Positions 52,691 through 62,314 of a stretch of 64,000 nt of DNA are shown in pieces; within the stretch, counting starts at the first letter, position 1, and every line of letters starts with the position of its first letter. The notes under the pieces were generated by a model. The model ran no database searches. It saw nothing but the letters and a program-made list of their open reading frames with translations, and was not told the DNA's origin. This DNA is from Distichodus sexfasciatus (lineage: Eukaryota; Chordata; Actinopteri; Characiformes; Distichodontidae): NCBI GenBank assembly GCA_032718565.1, contig JAVGVS010000099.1:680972-744971 (forward strand), in the 5' to 3' direction. The translations under genes were made by a program, and so were the position numbers.

Positions 52691-53243
52691 TAAGGAACAT
52701 GTTGATTTTTTTTTTTATGTACAAGCTGATGATTTAATGAGATTATTTCAACTTAAATTAGTAGTTGGAAGCTGATGCACAGTAATGGTGTGAAGAGATG
52801 CGTGAGGAATCATACGGGAGAGAGTCCAGTCATGTTGAGATTCTAAATCCACTTTTTTGCAGTTCAGTCAAATAAAAGGTCATGTGTTTCATCCTGGAAG
52901 TTAGAAAATAGTTTAAAATAGTAATAAAATCGTCTCACGTATCATCTCACGTGCTGAGTGTATCGTTACCCCCGTAATAAGCATTTGTTTGGCGTATGTG
53001 TGTATTCTTTCTCCCTCCGAGAGCATTTTTGGAAAGAAGGGAAATGTGCGTATTTCTGTGTGGTGACTACATGTTTGCATATGTGTGTGAAAATGATTCT
53101 GTGTGTTGTGCTCTAGCCTTTGTGGTTCGCATGTGTGATTTTCACGTCCGCTTGCTGAATAACTCGAGAGCTTCCCAGGCCGGCTCTGCAGTGCGATTAT
53201 CATTCCATATCCCCAGTCATCAAGGTCAAATGGCAGTGTCTCT
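52691..53243. other. unclassified intronic sequence
   Basis: Nothing recognised; T run at 52710-52717. Confidence 0.4.
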
Positions 53244-53281
53244 CCACACCCACACCCACACCCACACCCACCCACACACAC
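53244..53281. repeat. (CACACC)n and (CA)n short tandem repeat
   Basis: Four to five CACACC units then CA units. Confidence 0.9.
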
Positions 53282-53844
53282 TCCAGCCATGTTGAATTTA
53301 CTCTCAGCATCACTCCCATTGTGCTGCTGTGGAGGAGGAGGATACAAATTTGGGGTTAAAACTCCCCAATCCAATCCGTCCCTCTTCAAAAAACATCAGT
53401 TTGAAATGGAACCAACATTTCGGGTCTATCATCACGGCAAGACACGGAGACACAGAGACATGCAACTTCCCTGATTAACCATATTTCATTTCGTCATTAA
53501 CCTCCCGTCTTGCACAACGCTCCAGTAATACATTTCAGTCTCACTCTGTCTGTCTTCTCCCACTTTCTTTTTCTCTTTCTGGTGCATACATCATGAAGAT
53601 AACGTGATGAGTTTCTCTGGGCTGCGGTTAAGACATTGCATTGACCTGACGTAACTTTACGGCACTCAAAAAAGATAAATTATCGTTCATTCTGTCAGTA
53701 AGGGGTTGATATGAGGTTTTTTCTTCGCTCACAGAAATCCAAATTCATTTCAGCTCCGGCTCGGAGCTAGCTTTCGATTCGGACTGTGTGTTATGTCCAG
53801 GTTTTGAATTAGGGTTATAGGTTGGTGTTTGCTAGTAATAGTTG
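53282..53844. other. unclassified intronic sequence
   Basis: Nothing recognised. Confidence 0.4.
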
Positions 53845-54032
53845 CTGTGGTGGATGTGCGGTAAGAGTCTCGTCTACCAACCAAGAGGCCGTAGGTTTAA
53901 ATTCAGCTGTGTCCTACCTGCAGCGCTACTACCACTAGGCCCCTGAGCAAGACCCTTAACCCCAAGTTTGCTCCAGGAAGACTGTCCCTGTAATTAGGAA
54001 AATTGAGGTCTGCAAAAGAGTGCTGCTAAATG
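53845..54032 (+). repeat. SINE-B, nearly full-length copy
   Basis: Head TGTGGTGGATGTGCGGTAAG, CCAACCAAGAGGCCGTAGGT with B-box-like GGTTTAAATTC, then CTGAGCAAGACCCTTAACCC, CAAGTTTGCTCCAGGAAGAC, TGTCCCTGTAATTAGG and AGTGCTGCTAAATGACC. Confidence 0.85.
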
Positions 54033-54250
54033 ACCTATACCACTTGTCAAACTCAAGGCCACAATGTAAGCAATTCACAGTACAAAACATGCTGTAAATA
54101 CCGGCAACTTCGGAAACGCGCTGCAAATAAAGAAGATAGAGAAAGAGATTGCTACTTAAATTGGGATTAGGATCAAGGGAAGGAAACATAAAGCATCAGG
54201 AGAATTTTGCATACAGGATTACCCATGTGCCCACTTTATACATTTTATTG
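54033..54250. other. short unclassified spacer
   Basis: Nothing recognised. Confidence 0.4.
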
Positions 54251-54346
54251 GGGCGGCGGGGTTGTGCAGTGGTTAGCACTGCCGCCTAACAGCGAGAAGG
54301 TCCTGCTTTCGATCCCCAGGTCGGTCGTAGGGCCCTTCTGTGCGGA
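54251..54346 (+). repeat. SINE-C 5' head (tRNA-derived) fragment
   Basis: GGCGGCGGGGTTGTGCAGTG, GTTAGCACTGCCGCC (A-box region) and CTTTCGATCCCC (B box). This head, of the GTGGTTAGCACTG type, is common in fish. The body is lost where the family H fragment starts. Confidence 0.75.
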
Positions 54347-54427
54347 CTTCTTGACTGTGTTTGTCCCGCCCCTTCCTCGATTTTGATTGGCTAGCAAGAG
54401 AGAAGTGACATTAACGAGCCTGGCGTG
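54347..54427. mobile_element. PIF/Harbinger-like family H, internal fragment
   Basis: GACTTCTTGACTGTGTTTGT, CCCGCCCCTTCCTC and GATTTTGATTGGCTAGCAAG match 7510-7580 closely. Both ends are missing. Confidence 0.75.
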
Positions 54428-54483
54428 GTTCTAAAATCCCCACCGGTGTTTTTTGCTGCAGAAGGAGATGCATTTCCCAAAAG

Positions 54484-54905
54484 CATAGTTGCTAATTACA
54501 TTAGCAACTAACATAGTGTACATTAGCAACTAACTTAGTGTATGATAGCAACTAGCGTAGTGTACATTAGCAACTAACGTAGTGTACATTAGCAACTAAA
54601 GTAGTGTACGTTAGCGATTAACGTAGTGTACATTAGCAACTAAAGTAGTGTACGTTAGCGATTAACGTAGTGTACATTAGCAACTAACATAGTGTATGAT
54701 AGCAACTAGCGTAGTGTACATTAGCAACTAACGTAGTGTACATTAGAAACTAACGTAGTGTATGATAGCAACTAGCGTAGTGTACGTTAGCGACTAACGT
54801 AGTGTACATTAGCAACTAACGTAGTGTACAATAGCAACTAACGTAGTGTACATTAGCAACTAATGTAGCGTGCATTAGCAACTAACATTGTCTACATTGT
54901 ATATG
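54484..54905 (+). repeat. 22 bp minisatellite, about 19 copies
   Basis: Unit close to ATTAGCAACTAACGTAGTGT plus AC. Variants replace AACTAACG with GATTAACG or ACTAGCG. The period holds at 22 bases through the array. Confidence 0.95.
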
Positions 54906-54949
54906 CTAAATCCATTAGCATATACATAAGTCAAGTGTTTCCTCGAGCA

Positions 54950-55034
54950 TCTGTACTTGGAATCGGACAATAATGCAAAGCCAAAGTATCGGCATCGGTA
55001 TTGGAACTGAAAATGTTGGATCGGTGCATCCCTA
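54950..55034. mobile_element. hAT-like 3' end fragment
   Basis: TCGGCATCGGTATTGGAACT then GATCGGTGCATCCCTA, the classical CACCGATC-type fish hAT end. The left part is not found; the minisatellite occupies that side. Confidence 0.68.
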
Positions 55035-55859
55035 GCCCTTGCGCGTCCCGGTCTTCTTGCATGCCATCCGAAGGAAATTGCTCCCGTAAAAACAAATTCA
55101 AACGTCTGGTTTAATGGGGCTGGTGCATGAAAATTTAACCCAAATGTCATTCTCAGCATTTTTACCCCCTCGCAGAAAAGAGCCTTCATTACAGGCGGTA
55201 AATGCACTTTTGTATCGAGTTTGTCCTTTTTTCGTGGCAGAAAGAGGGTTCGAAAAACGCTTTGGTAACCCAAGAGCCCCAAGTCGGGGCGGAGAGGACG
55301 TGAAAGGGAAAAGAGGCTGGAGCGAAATGAGAAAAAGATGTGCAGTTACGAGAAATCATGAATACTAATGCAGGTTGTTGTCCTCCATCTTGAAGGCAGA
55401 TTACATCGTGGATGAGGGTCAGTTAGCCGGCCTCGCCGTTTGTTATGGTGATTGCGCGGCGGACGGTTCTCACTGGTTATCTATCTCTCTGCTCCGCTCA
55501 CGCGAGGCCGGACTCCCACGTACTCTTCCCCTCGTTCCCTTGCTCCCGGCCGCTCCCTGGAGAGCTCTTAGAAGATGCGCCAAATTGCAGCCGGAGTCTG
55601 CTTCTGATTACTCCAACTTCGTTCCCCGGAGGATGCAGACGCGAACAAGGCGGCGGAGATGACGCGATAAAGAGTGCGAGCTGCGTGTCCGTCTATTCTT
55701 CCCTCGCTCTGTATGTTTTGTTTTTTAGTTTTATAGATTAGATTTAATTAGTGCTGATTGGCTTTAATTGATGTTTTTACTTGTTTTGATTTGGTTTTCC
55801 ATCTTCTGATATAAATCTTTTTTCCCCCCAGTTTTAATGATATAATCATCGGACACACT
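55035..55859. other. unclassified intronic sequence
   Basis: GC-balanced, no gene recognised. A 135-codon minus-strand frame (54875-55282) runs out of the minisatellite and is not a gene. Confidence 0.45.
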
Positions 55860-56250
55860 TCATCTTTCGGTCTATCTGTATGTGTATTTATCTGTATTTA
55901 TTTAGCTGTCTGCCATTTTGCTGTTCTGTATATCTGCCTTTCAGTCTGCCTCTCTGTCTGTCTGTCTTTCTGCCTGCTTTTGTCGTTTTTTTTGTGTGTT
56001 TGTCTATTTTTGTATCTATCCGTCTGCTTTTCTGTCTGTCCATCTTTCTGGCTGCTTTTCTGTCTTTTTCGATCTGCCTTTCTGTATTTCTGTCTGTCTG
56101 ATTCTCTCTGTCTATCTGTCAGCCTTTTCGTCTGCATTTCTGTCTGTTCTTCTGTCTATGTGTCTGCCTTTCTGCCTGTCTGTCTGTTCACTTTTCTGTC
56201 TGCCTTTCTATGTCTTTTTGTCTGCCTTTCTGTATTTCTGTCTGTCTGGC
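55860..56250. repeat. (TCTG)n/(TTTCTGCC)n low-complexity array
   Basis: Long stretch of TCTGTCTGTCTGCC, GCCTTTCTGTC and similar words, nearly free of A. Frames rich in L, S, C, F (up to 171 codons) are by-products. Confidence 0.93.
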
Positions 56251-56259
56251 ACCCATTTT

Positions 56260-56470
56260 GGGATACGAGGGTGTATTTTGAGTTCAAAATGGGAAAACGA
56301 CTTATAATTCCATTTTTCATTTTAGTTTTGGCAACAAATATTGCAAAAAGTGTTTTTGGAGAATTTGGTTTTGGGTTTAAATGTGAAAGACAAACGACTC
56401 ATGTGTTTGAAGCTGCCAGTCGCCAGAAATCAGAGAAAAACGGTCGAATTAAACAACCTTGTCTTGGCCT
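56260..56470. repeat. interspersed repeat, family K, copy 1
   Basis: GGGAAAACGACTTATAATTC, CATTTTTCATTTTAGTTTTG and GCAACAAATATTGC with GTTTTTGGAGAATTTGGT resemble 58490-58600. Class unknown; the CATTTTTCATTTTAGTTTTG style fits a DNA-transposon-derived repeat. Confidence 0.55.
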
Positions 56471-57684
56471 CTGTGTTAAATGGAACTGTGCCTAACAGTG
56501 CTTCGGCGAACGGCTTCTCGCTGAGCGCTCGGGATAAGAGCGAGGCGGAGCGTGATAAGCTAATTTGGGGCTTTATGCGAACTTTGACTCCATTGTTTCT
56601 GCTGTAATATACACATGTAAATGCTCTGACCTTTTCCTATCTGCAAAGCGGGACGTTTCTACAGCTTTCTGCTTCTGTTCTCTCTCTCACTCTTACACAT
56701 TCACACACTTCTACTCTGCTGCTGTTCTTCGTCTAATGGGCCAAAATCAAATCACCCATCGCTTCTCTTCAGAAAAGGTGAAAATAAGAACCTTTCCCCC
56801 CCCATATTCCCTATGTAAATTCTTTAAAAGCTCCTCTTAGAGCCAGTTTTGCAGACGAGACGCCATCATTGTGATTTTTTTTTCCTTCTTCGTCTTAATG
56901 CGCTTTCCTCCCGACTTTTCGCTCGGCCCTTTCTTCCTGCTTCTTTTATCTTCCTTCCTTTCCTTTTTATGCCGGTGTAGTGGAGCGTGTGAGGAGAAGC
57001 AAGGTGGCTACTAAAGGGCGTGACCCCGGCCCCGGGGGTCATCCGTTATGCCTCGGGGTCCCACGGGTGGGGGGGGGGCACAAAAGGCCGCTTCCGCTAC
57101 GGAGGCATCGGGGACTTCGTCCTTACAATGTGACGAACATTGTCACTTAAAAGATCCCAAGAGGGAGTTAAACGGCTCAGACAAGTGGAGTGTGGTTTTG
57201 GTGAACACTGTAGCGTTTTTTTTTAGGGCTGTGTCCTAAAAAACAAGGTGGCGCCTTGACCCCTCATAACCCTGTGAACCCAGCCCCTCCATGCTCCACG
57301 GCAACGCCAAATGTAATGATCGTTTCCCGGCCGACAAGGTTGACCGATCACAGCGGCGGAGAGTCTTCCTGTTCATGCCCCCCAGCTGCTTTAATACACC
57401 TATTGTGTCTGCGTGAAGGAATGTGACACATAAAAAAAAAAACACGCCTCTGCATGTAACGGTCACTTCCGGGGCACCCTACTTGCATTTTCAGAAATGT
57501 GAAAAGACTCATCTGAGCAGGAGCAGCAGGAGGAAGACGAAACTCACAATACTTGCCTGGCGGGGGTGATACCATGATCAAGAAGGTGGTTTGCCATTGC
57601 ACTCCAATTCCCCAAATGTGGGAATCTTGACTGCATAATTTGTGGTAGTGGGGGACTGCGTTTGCGCTCTCCCCTGATTTTTAG
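56471..57684. other. unclassified intronic sequence
   Basis: No gene recognised. G run at 57066-57079 and an A run at 57432-57442. Confidence 0.45.
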
Positions 57685-57922
57685 CTGCAGTTGGTGGCGT
57701 AACGGTAGGGTTTTTGCCCCGTGATCAGAAGATCGCAGGTTCAAATCCAGGGCTGGTAAAGTTACCACTGAAGTACTCATGAGCAGGGTACCGTCCCCAA
57801 GCACTGCTCCCCGGGCACTAGTTAGCTGCCCACTGCTCCTTCACGGATGGGTCAGATGCAGAGGTGACATTTTGTTGTGTGCTGTGCTGTGCTGTGTTCA
57901 CAATGACAAATGATCACTCACT
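57685..57922 (+). repeat. SINE-A, full-length copy
   Basis: tRNA-like head GCAGTTGGTGGCGTAACGGT with GGGTTTTTGCCCCGTG, B box AGGTTCAAATCC, then GGGCTGGTAAAGTTACCACT, TACTCATGAGCAGGGTACCG, CTGCCCACTGCTCCTTCACG, TTTTGTTGTGTGCTGTGC and GTTCACAATGACAAATGATC. Confidence 0.9.
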
Positions 57923-57943
57923 GTTTTCACAAGCGGTTTTAAC

Positions 57944-58125
57944 AGGGCAGTTGGTAACTTGGTGGTTAGGGAGTTGGTCCCGTGATCGGAAGGTCACCGG
58001 TTCAAGTCCCAGACAGGTAAAGGTACCACTGAGGTACTTGTGAGGAAGGTGCGTCAGCTGCCCACTGCTTCTTTATGGATGGGTCAAATGTGGAGGTCGT
58101 TTGGTTGTGTTGCACGGAGTGGAAT
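57944..58125 (+). repeat. SINE-A, second copy directly downstream
   Basis: Head GGGCAGTTGGTAACTTGGTG, CGTGATCGGAAGGTCACC, B box CGGTTCAAGTCC, then AGGTAAAGGTACCACTGAGG, GCTGCCCACTGCTTC and TTTATGGATGGGTCAAATG. A middle part (the AGCACTGCTC stretch) is deleted. Confidence 0.85.
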
Positions 58126-58439
58126 GCGAGTGAGTTTTTTGAGCAGTAAAGGGGAAAACAGAAAATGACTCTTCTGAGAAGGAGGAAGAGGGAAATAAAA
58201 AGTCAGTTCTGAGATAAAACGTCAGATTTCAACTTAATAAGTCAGAATTCTGGGATGAATGTTTTTTTTTCCCTCATCCATATGGTGGAAACGGCTTCTT
58301 TATGCCCCTATTTTCAGGTTATGCTTTATCAAAACGAAATGTGGAAAAGCAAGTTTCTTTGTGCAAACATCAGTAGATCGTGGATCATATTAAATATGAC
58401 TTTCCCTCCCTGACCGGGCTGTGTTCGATTTTAAACAAA
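58126..58439. other. unclassified intronic sequence
   Basis: AT-rich; T run at 58261-58270. Confidence 0.4.
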
Positions 58440-58640
58440 TAGGAAAATGGAATATGAGTGTGCATTTTCAGTTTTCCCCAAATGTATTATGTGGGGGGGA
58501 AGAATGAGAAAACGATTTGCGTAATTTCATTTTGGTTTCGGAAACGAATATCAAAAAGTCTTTTTTTGAGGTTTAGGATTTGGGTTTCAATATGGAAATA
58601 CTAATTTCTCCAAGTAAACGTCCCAGTCGTGAAATGCTAC
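58440..58640. repeat. interspersed repeat, family K, copy 2
   Basis: GAGAAAACGATTTGCGTAAT, TTCATTTTGGTTTCGGAAAC and GTTTAGGATTTGGGTTTC parallel 56295-56380. Confidence 0.55.
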
Positions 58641-59898
58641 GGAACTTGACTTTTCCTTCCTGCTCCCTCCCACCGTCGTTTGTCAGACTTCCCTTTTACG
58701 TCCCGTCCCGTCCTGTCCTCCGAAAGCGTTACAAATTTTCTGTTTGTTTTCTCAACTCGAACCTCAGATCCCGGCTGGCGATAAAACCAATAAACCGTCG
58801 CCCGACGTAATCCCATCCTCCTTCTCCGGCTTCCCTTTCTTGGAAATCCGAACGGTGTAGGACGAGGCCCTTCCCACCTCTCTCCCGCATACCGTCTACC
58901 GATCTGCCACAGGAAGCTAAAGGTCGACTTTGTGCCTCGGCTAAATCCCTGCGGAAGCGTCCGGCGTGTTTTCGCGGCTCTTAAATGGTCGTTTAGCGTT
59001 TCAAGCTCTCGTCTCGCTTTCGAGCCGGGCAGTCAAAACGTCAGGGCTGAGAATAATAATCCATCTGTTTAAAAGTGAGTTTTGAGAAGACGGCGACAAC
59101 TCAATCCCAACCCAAATTACCCAACTTAATGCTAGTCCTCCGTTTAGCATGTCCAGTTTCTTTTAGAGATCTTAAAACGAACACATTGCCGAAAAATGAG
59201 AGCAAAAAACAAAAAAGAAAGAAAACAATTGTTTGTTTATTGTAATGAAAGTTAATTTTAATTGCAAATTTAATGATATGGATGGACCCCATATCGCCCA
59301 GCCCTAGTTTGTCGTAATTCTTCACAAGTAGACGGTACAGACATCGGCGCTTTCTTTCATGCAATTTAAAAAACATCAGTTGCTGCATTCAGGAAGTTGG
59401 GATGATGGAAATGCAGATGTGTCCTGGAAGTTTGGTTTCTACATTGTGGAAAAGCTTTGAAGTCTGGAAGCGCTGGATGACGGCCAGCGTGGTGGTGGGA
59501 TCGAGTTCTCAGGAAGGGGCGAACTTTTGAAACGCATACCCCATTCTTATTAGCACTTTAATTATGACCCTGTGTGTATGTTTCAGTACAAGAACAGACT
59601 GATCTTTGCTGTCACCTTCTGAAACAGGAATTTCCCCCAGATTCTCACTTTCTGAAAAAATGGCAAAGCCTGCCAAGGTTTCAGAGAATATTCTTCATCA
59701 GCTGGCGGCTTTAATCCTCCCTGCATTGCTCTCTTGCTGTGGGGGTATTACTGGCATGACATTTTTTTTTCCCCCCTGTTTTTACCCCTTCATTTGCTTT
59801 AACTCCCCTTGAGCCTTGATATCCAGCTTTATTCTCTGTTTTTTTTTAAGCTATCAGGGAATGGAACCAATACTAGAAGTCAGATCTGAGTTTGTAGG
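58641..59898. other. unclassified intronic sequence
   Basis: No gene recognised. ATATCGCCCAGCCCTAG near 59290 is the style of a fish hAT end, but no partner was found. A T run lies at 59762-59770. Confidence 0.4.
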
Positions 59899-59906
59899 TT
59901 TTAAGC

Positions 59907-60737
59907 TAGGCACCGATCCAACTTTTTCAGATCCGATCCCGATCCCAATTACCGATCCGGTACCAGGTTGTTTTTTAACCTTTACAGCCCTGAGAGAATT
60001 TGGGTAGTTTGTCTGTACCTTTATTTTTAGGCTTATTAAAGTGTTTGTGTAGAAGTTAACCATACATGCCTTATGTTGTTGTGTTTAGGACATAAGACAG
60101 TGTCTGTTTTGTTGGATTGCAGTTTTTATTATGTAGAGATATTCCATGGCTTAATACTATGAAGAAAAATAAGGAAACGCTTCATTATCCATCTGGAATC
60201 AGTCTGGATATAGAATAAAATTATTTGATAACAAATAACGCATCTTTCTATATGTATTTTTTACTCTCTAACACTATAGAATGTAAAAAAAATGTTTTTC
60301 TGATTAATTGACTCATTTTGGCCAACACCTGGTTGTTTGGTTATTTATCAGCTAAAATATAAGTTTTGTCTGTAATAAAGGGGAAGATTTGACTGAACTA
60401 GAACGCTGTAGTGAATGACGGACTTCCGTCTGAGAGACGTGCGCTAACAAACACAGCGAGGAACGTAGAGATAGCGAGTGAGAGCTGGTGTTGTTAAGGA
60501 AATTAAACAGTATAATCACATAGAATTTGCTTTTGGGGTTGTAGCGTGTTGCGCTGCTTGTTCTGCTCATTGTCATTTCTGTATGTAGGAATTAGCGCGA
60601 ATGTGGAATGAATTGAGCATGCTCACATATGCAAACGTAGAAAAACTAACAATTTACAGATCAGCTTCATACCAATAGCGATCTGATACCGCTATTGGAC
60701 CGATATCTGTTCCACGTATCGGATCGGTGCGTCCCTA
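59907..60737. mobile_element. hAT-like non-autonomous element, CACCGATCC ends (831 bp)
   Basis: Left end TAGGCACCGATCC; reverse of right end TAGGGACGCACCGATCC. Flanks TTTTAAGC (59899-59906) and TTTTAAAC (60738-60745) agree at seven of eight positions, an 8 bp hAT duplication. The interior contains GGGGAAGATTTGACTGAACT and AGTGAATGACGGACTTCC, shared in reverse with family B at about 1700-1790. No transposase frame. Confidence 0.87.
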
Positions 60738-60745
60738 TTTTAAAC

Positions 60746-61069
60746 CAAATTCATGCTCTCCTATCTCAAAACACTATCTACACTCTACACTCTACATGTA
60801 TCTACATTTTTGGTTTCGAATGAAATTACATAATTAGATTCTCAGATGAGAATCCAATTCTAAGCTTTGGTAGGCCGAGTCAAGACTTTGAAGGAGTTGA
60901 GGAGCAAAAATGTTGTTAATGCAAATGTTTGGGAAAAACGAGCAAATAGACCTTGGTGTTATATAGTTTGAATAGTATATTTAGTCTAGACACTACGTTT
61001 GATGAAATGTAAGAGGAAATCAGAGACACTAACCCATCACCTTAAATTTTAAAACCCCTAAGTATAGAC
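60746..61069. other. short unclassified sequence
   Basis: Nothing recognised beyond a small ACTCTACATGTATCTAC repetition at 60780-60810. Confidence 0.4.
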
Positions 61070-61230
61070 AGCTTGTAGCACAACGGTTGGCCCCATGATT
61101 GAAGGCCCTCACATGAGCAAGGTACCATCCCTAAGCACTGCTCTCTGGGTGCTGCGCATCAGCTGCCCACGGCTCTTTCACGGATGGATCAAATGCAAAG
61201 GTCACATTTTGTTGTGATGCACTGTGTGAT
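61070..61230 (+). repeat. SINE-A copy with internal deletion
   Basis: Head CAGCTTGTAGCACAACGGTT with GGCCCCATGATTGAAGG, then CATGAGCAAGGTACCATCCC, AAGCACTGCTCTCTGGG, CAGCTGCCCACGGCTCTTTC and GTCACATTTTGTTGTGATGC. The B-box segment and part of the body are lost. Confidence 0.78.
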
Positions 61231-62314
61231 TTTGTTAAACAAGTAACTAATTGAGACTTGACAAAGTGAGACGTGAATGTGTGTGTTTTTCTCTCAGGGA
61301 CGTTCGGTTCTCATGGCCCCAGAGCTCTGGTGAGACTCGGACACTGTTAAAAACCAGTTTGAGACCCATGTTTTCCCCGAATCAAGTCCGCCTGTGATAG
61401 CAGGGAGCAGCTGCCACACTGACAGCTTTACCAGACCTCTTGTTGTTTCTCCCATTATCGCTGTTTTTATTGCAGTTTCTTGCCCCGGCTCTTGGCTCTT
61501 AAAAAATTTTTTAAAAGGAAAAAAGTCGGCCGCAGGTGAGAATTCCCACCGAGAGTCTGCCAGGAACACCTTCCGTTGAAAGTCCATTCCCTGGCCGTTA
61601 TCGGCTTCCTCGGGAGTGTGAGGATTTTTTTTTCTTTTGTCCCCACAAGCTTTTAAAACACGAAAGTCCCCAAGGTCTCGACGTAGAGGGGTTTGGGAAG
61701 CGTCTGCTTTCCAAACACAGTCCTCAGGGAGTGTTCTCTCCTCTCCCACAAGTCTCTTCTACACTCATCAATTTTTATACGTACAACATAGAACCATGTT
61801 AGACAGAAGTAAGCAAAAGTAGCAAAACCAGTTTTGGCCAGAAGTTGATTAAGTTCAATCTTGAGGGAGTTGTGAAAATGTGTGATGTGCACAGATGTTT
61901 TACATATTTTAATTTTTCATTCTTAGAAAAGCTACTTTTAAACTGTACCTTTTAAACTGTAGCTTTTTACTACAGCCAGTGTGGTGTTTTAATAGTAGTG
62001 CAGTTAGCGGCAAGTAGAAAAAGTGTCTGACGTCAAAGCTATTTCACAGCCACAGTCACTTGCTTCCATCTTTGCCAAAGAGAACTCCGTCCTCCGACTT
62101 AATCCCGAAGCTGCCAAGTACATGTTTGTGAAGCAGTGAGCATGCGTGGCTTGGGCAAGATAGCCAAGTCAGCTGCCACCTCTGTAAATTCAACACCAAT
62201 CACTAACACCTGCTAGTTGAAAATACCAGTCTTTGTAAAGAAAGAAAATATTATTTTTCTTTTGTAATGATGTAATTTTTTTATTTAAAATGTTAAAAAA
62301 TCAAGGGTTACAAC
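61231..62314. other. unclassified intronic sequence
   Basis: No gene recognised. A minus-strand frame of 151 codons (61294-61749) has no domain, copies or splice context. Confidence 0.45.

Noticed and set aside
50774..53389. His/Thr-rich frames in the GT-rich region on the minus strand
   Set aside because: Translated (CA)n repeats.
54251..54346. Possible tRNA gene
   Set aside because: tRNA-derived SINE head truncated by another repeat; no acceptor stem closure.
54484..54905. CRISPR-like 22 bp repeats
   Set aside because: Head-to-tail units without spacers; minisatellite.
55880..56495. 129- and 171-codon Leu/Cys/Ser/Phe-rich frames that look like membrane proteins
   Set aside because: They are translations of a (TCTG)n-type array; repeated words explain the composition.
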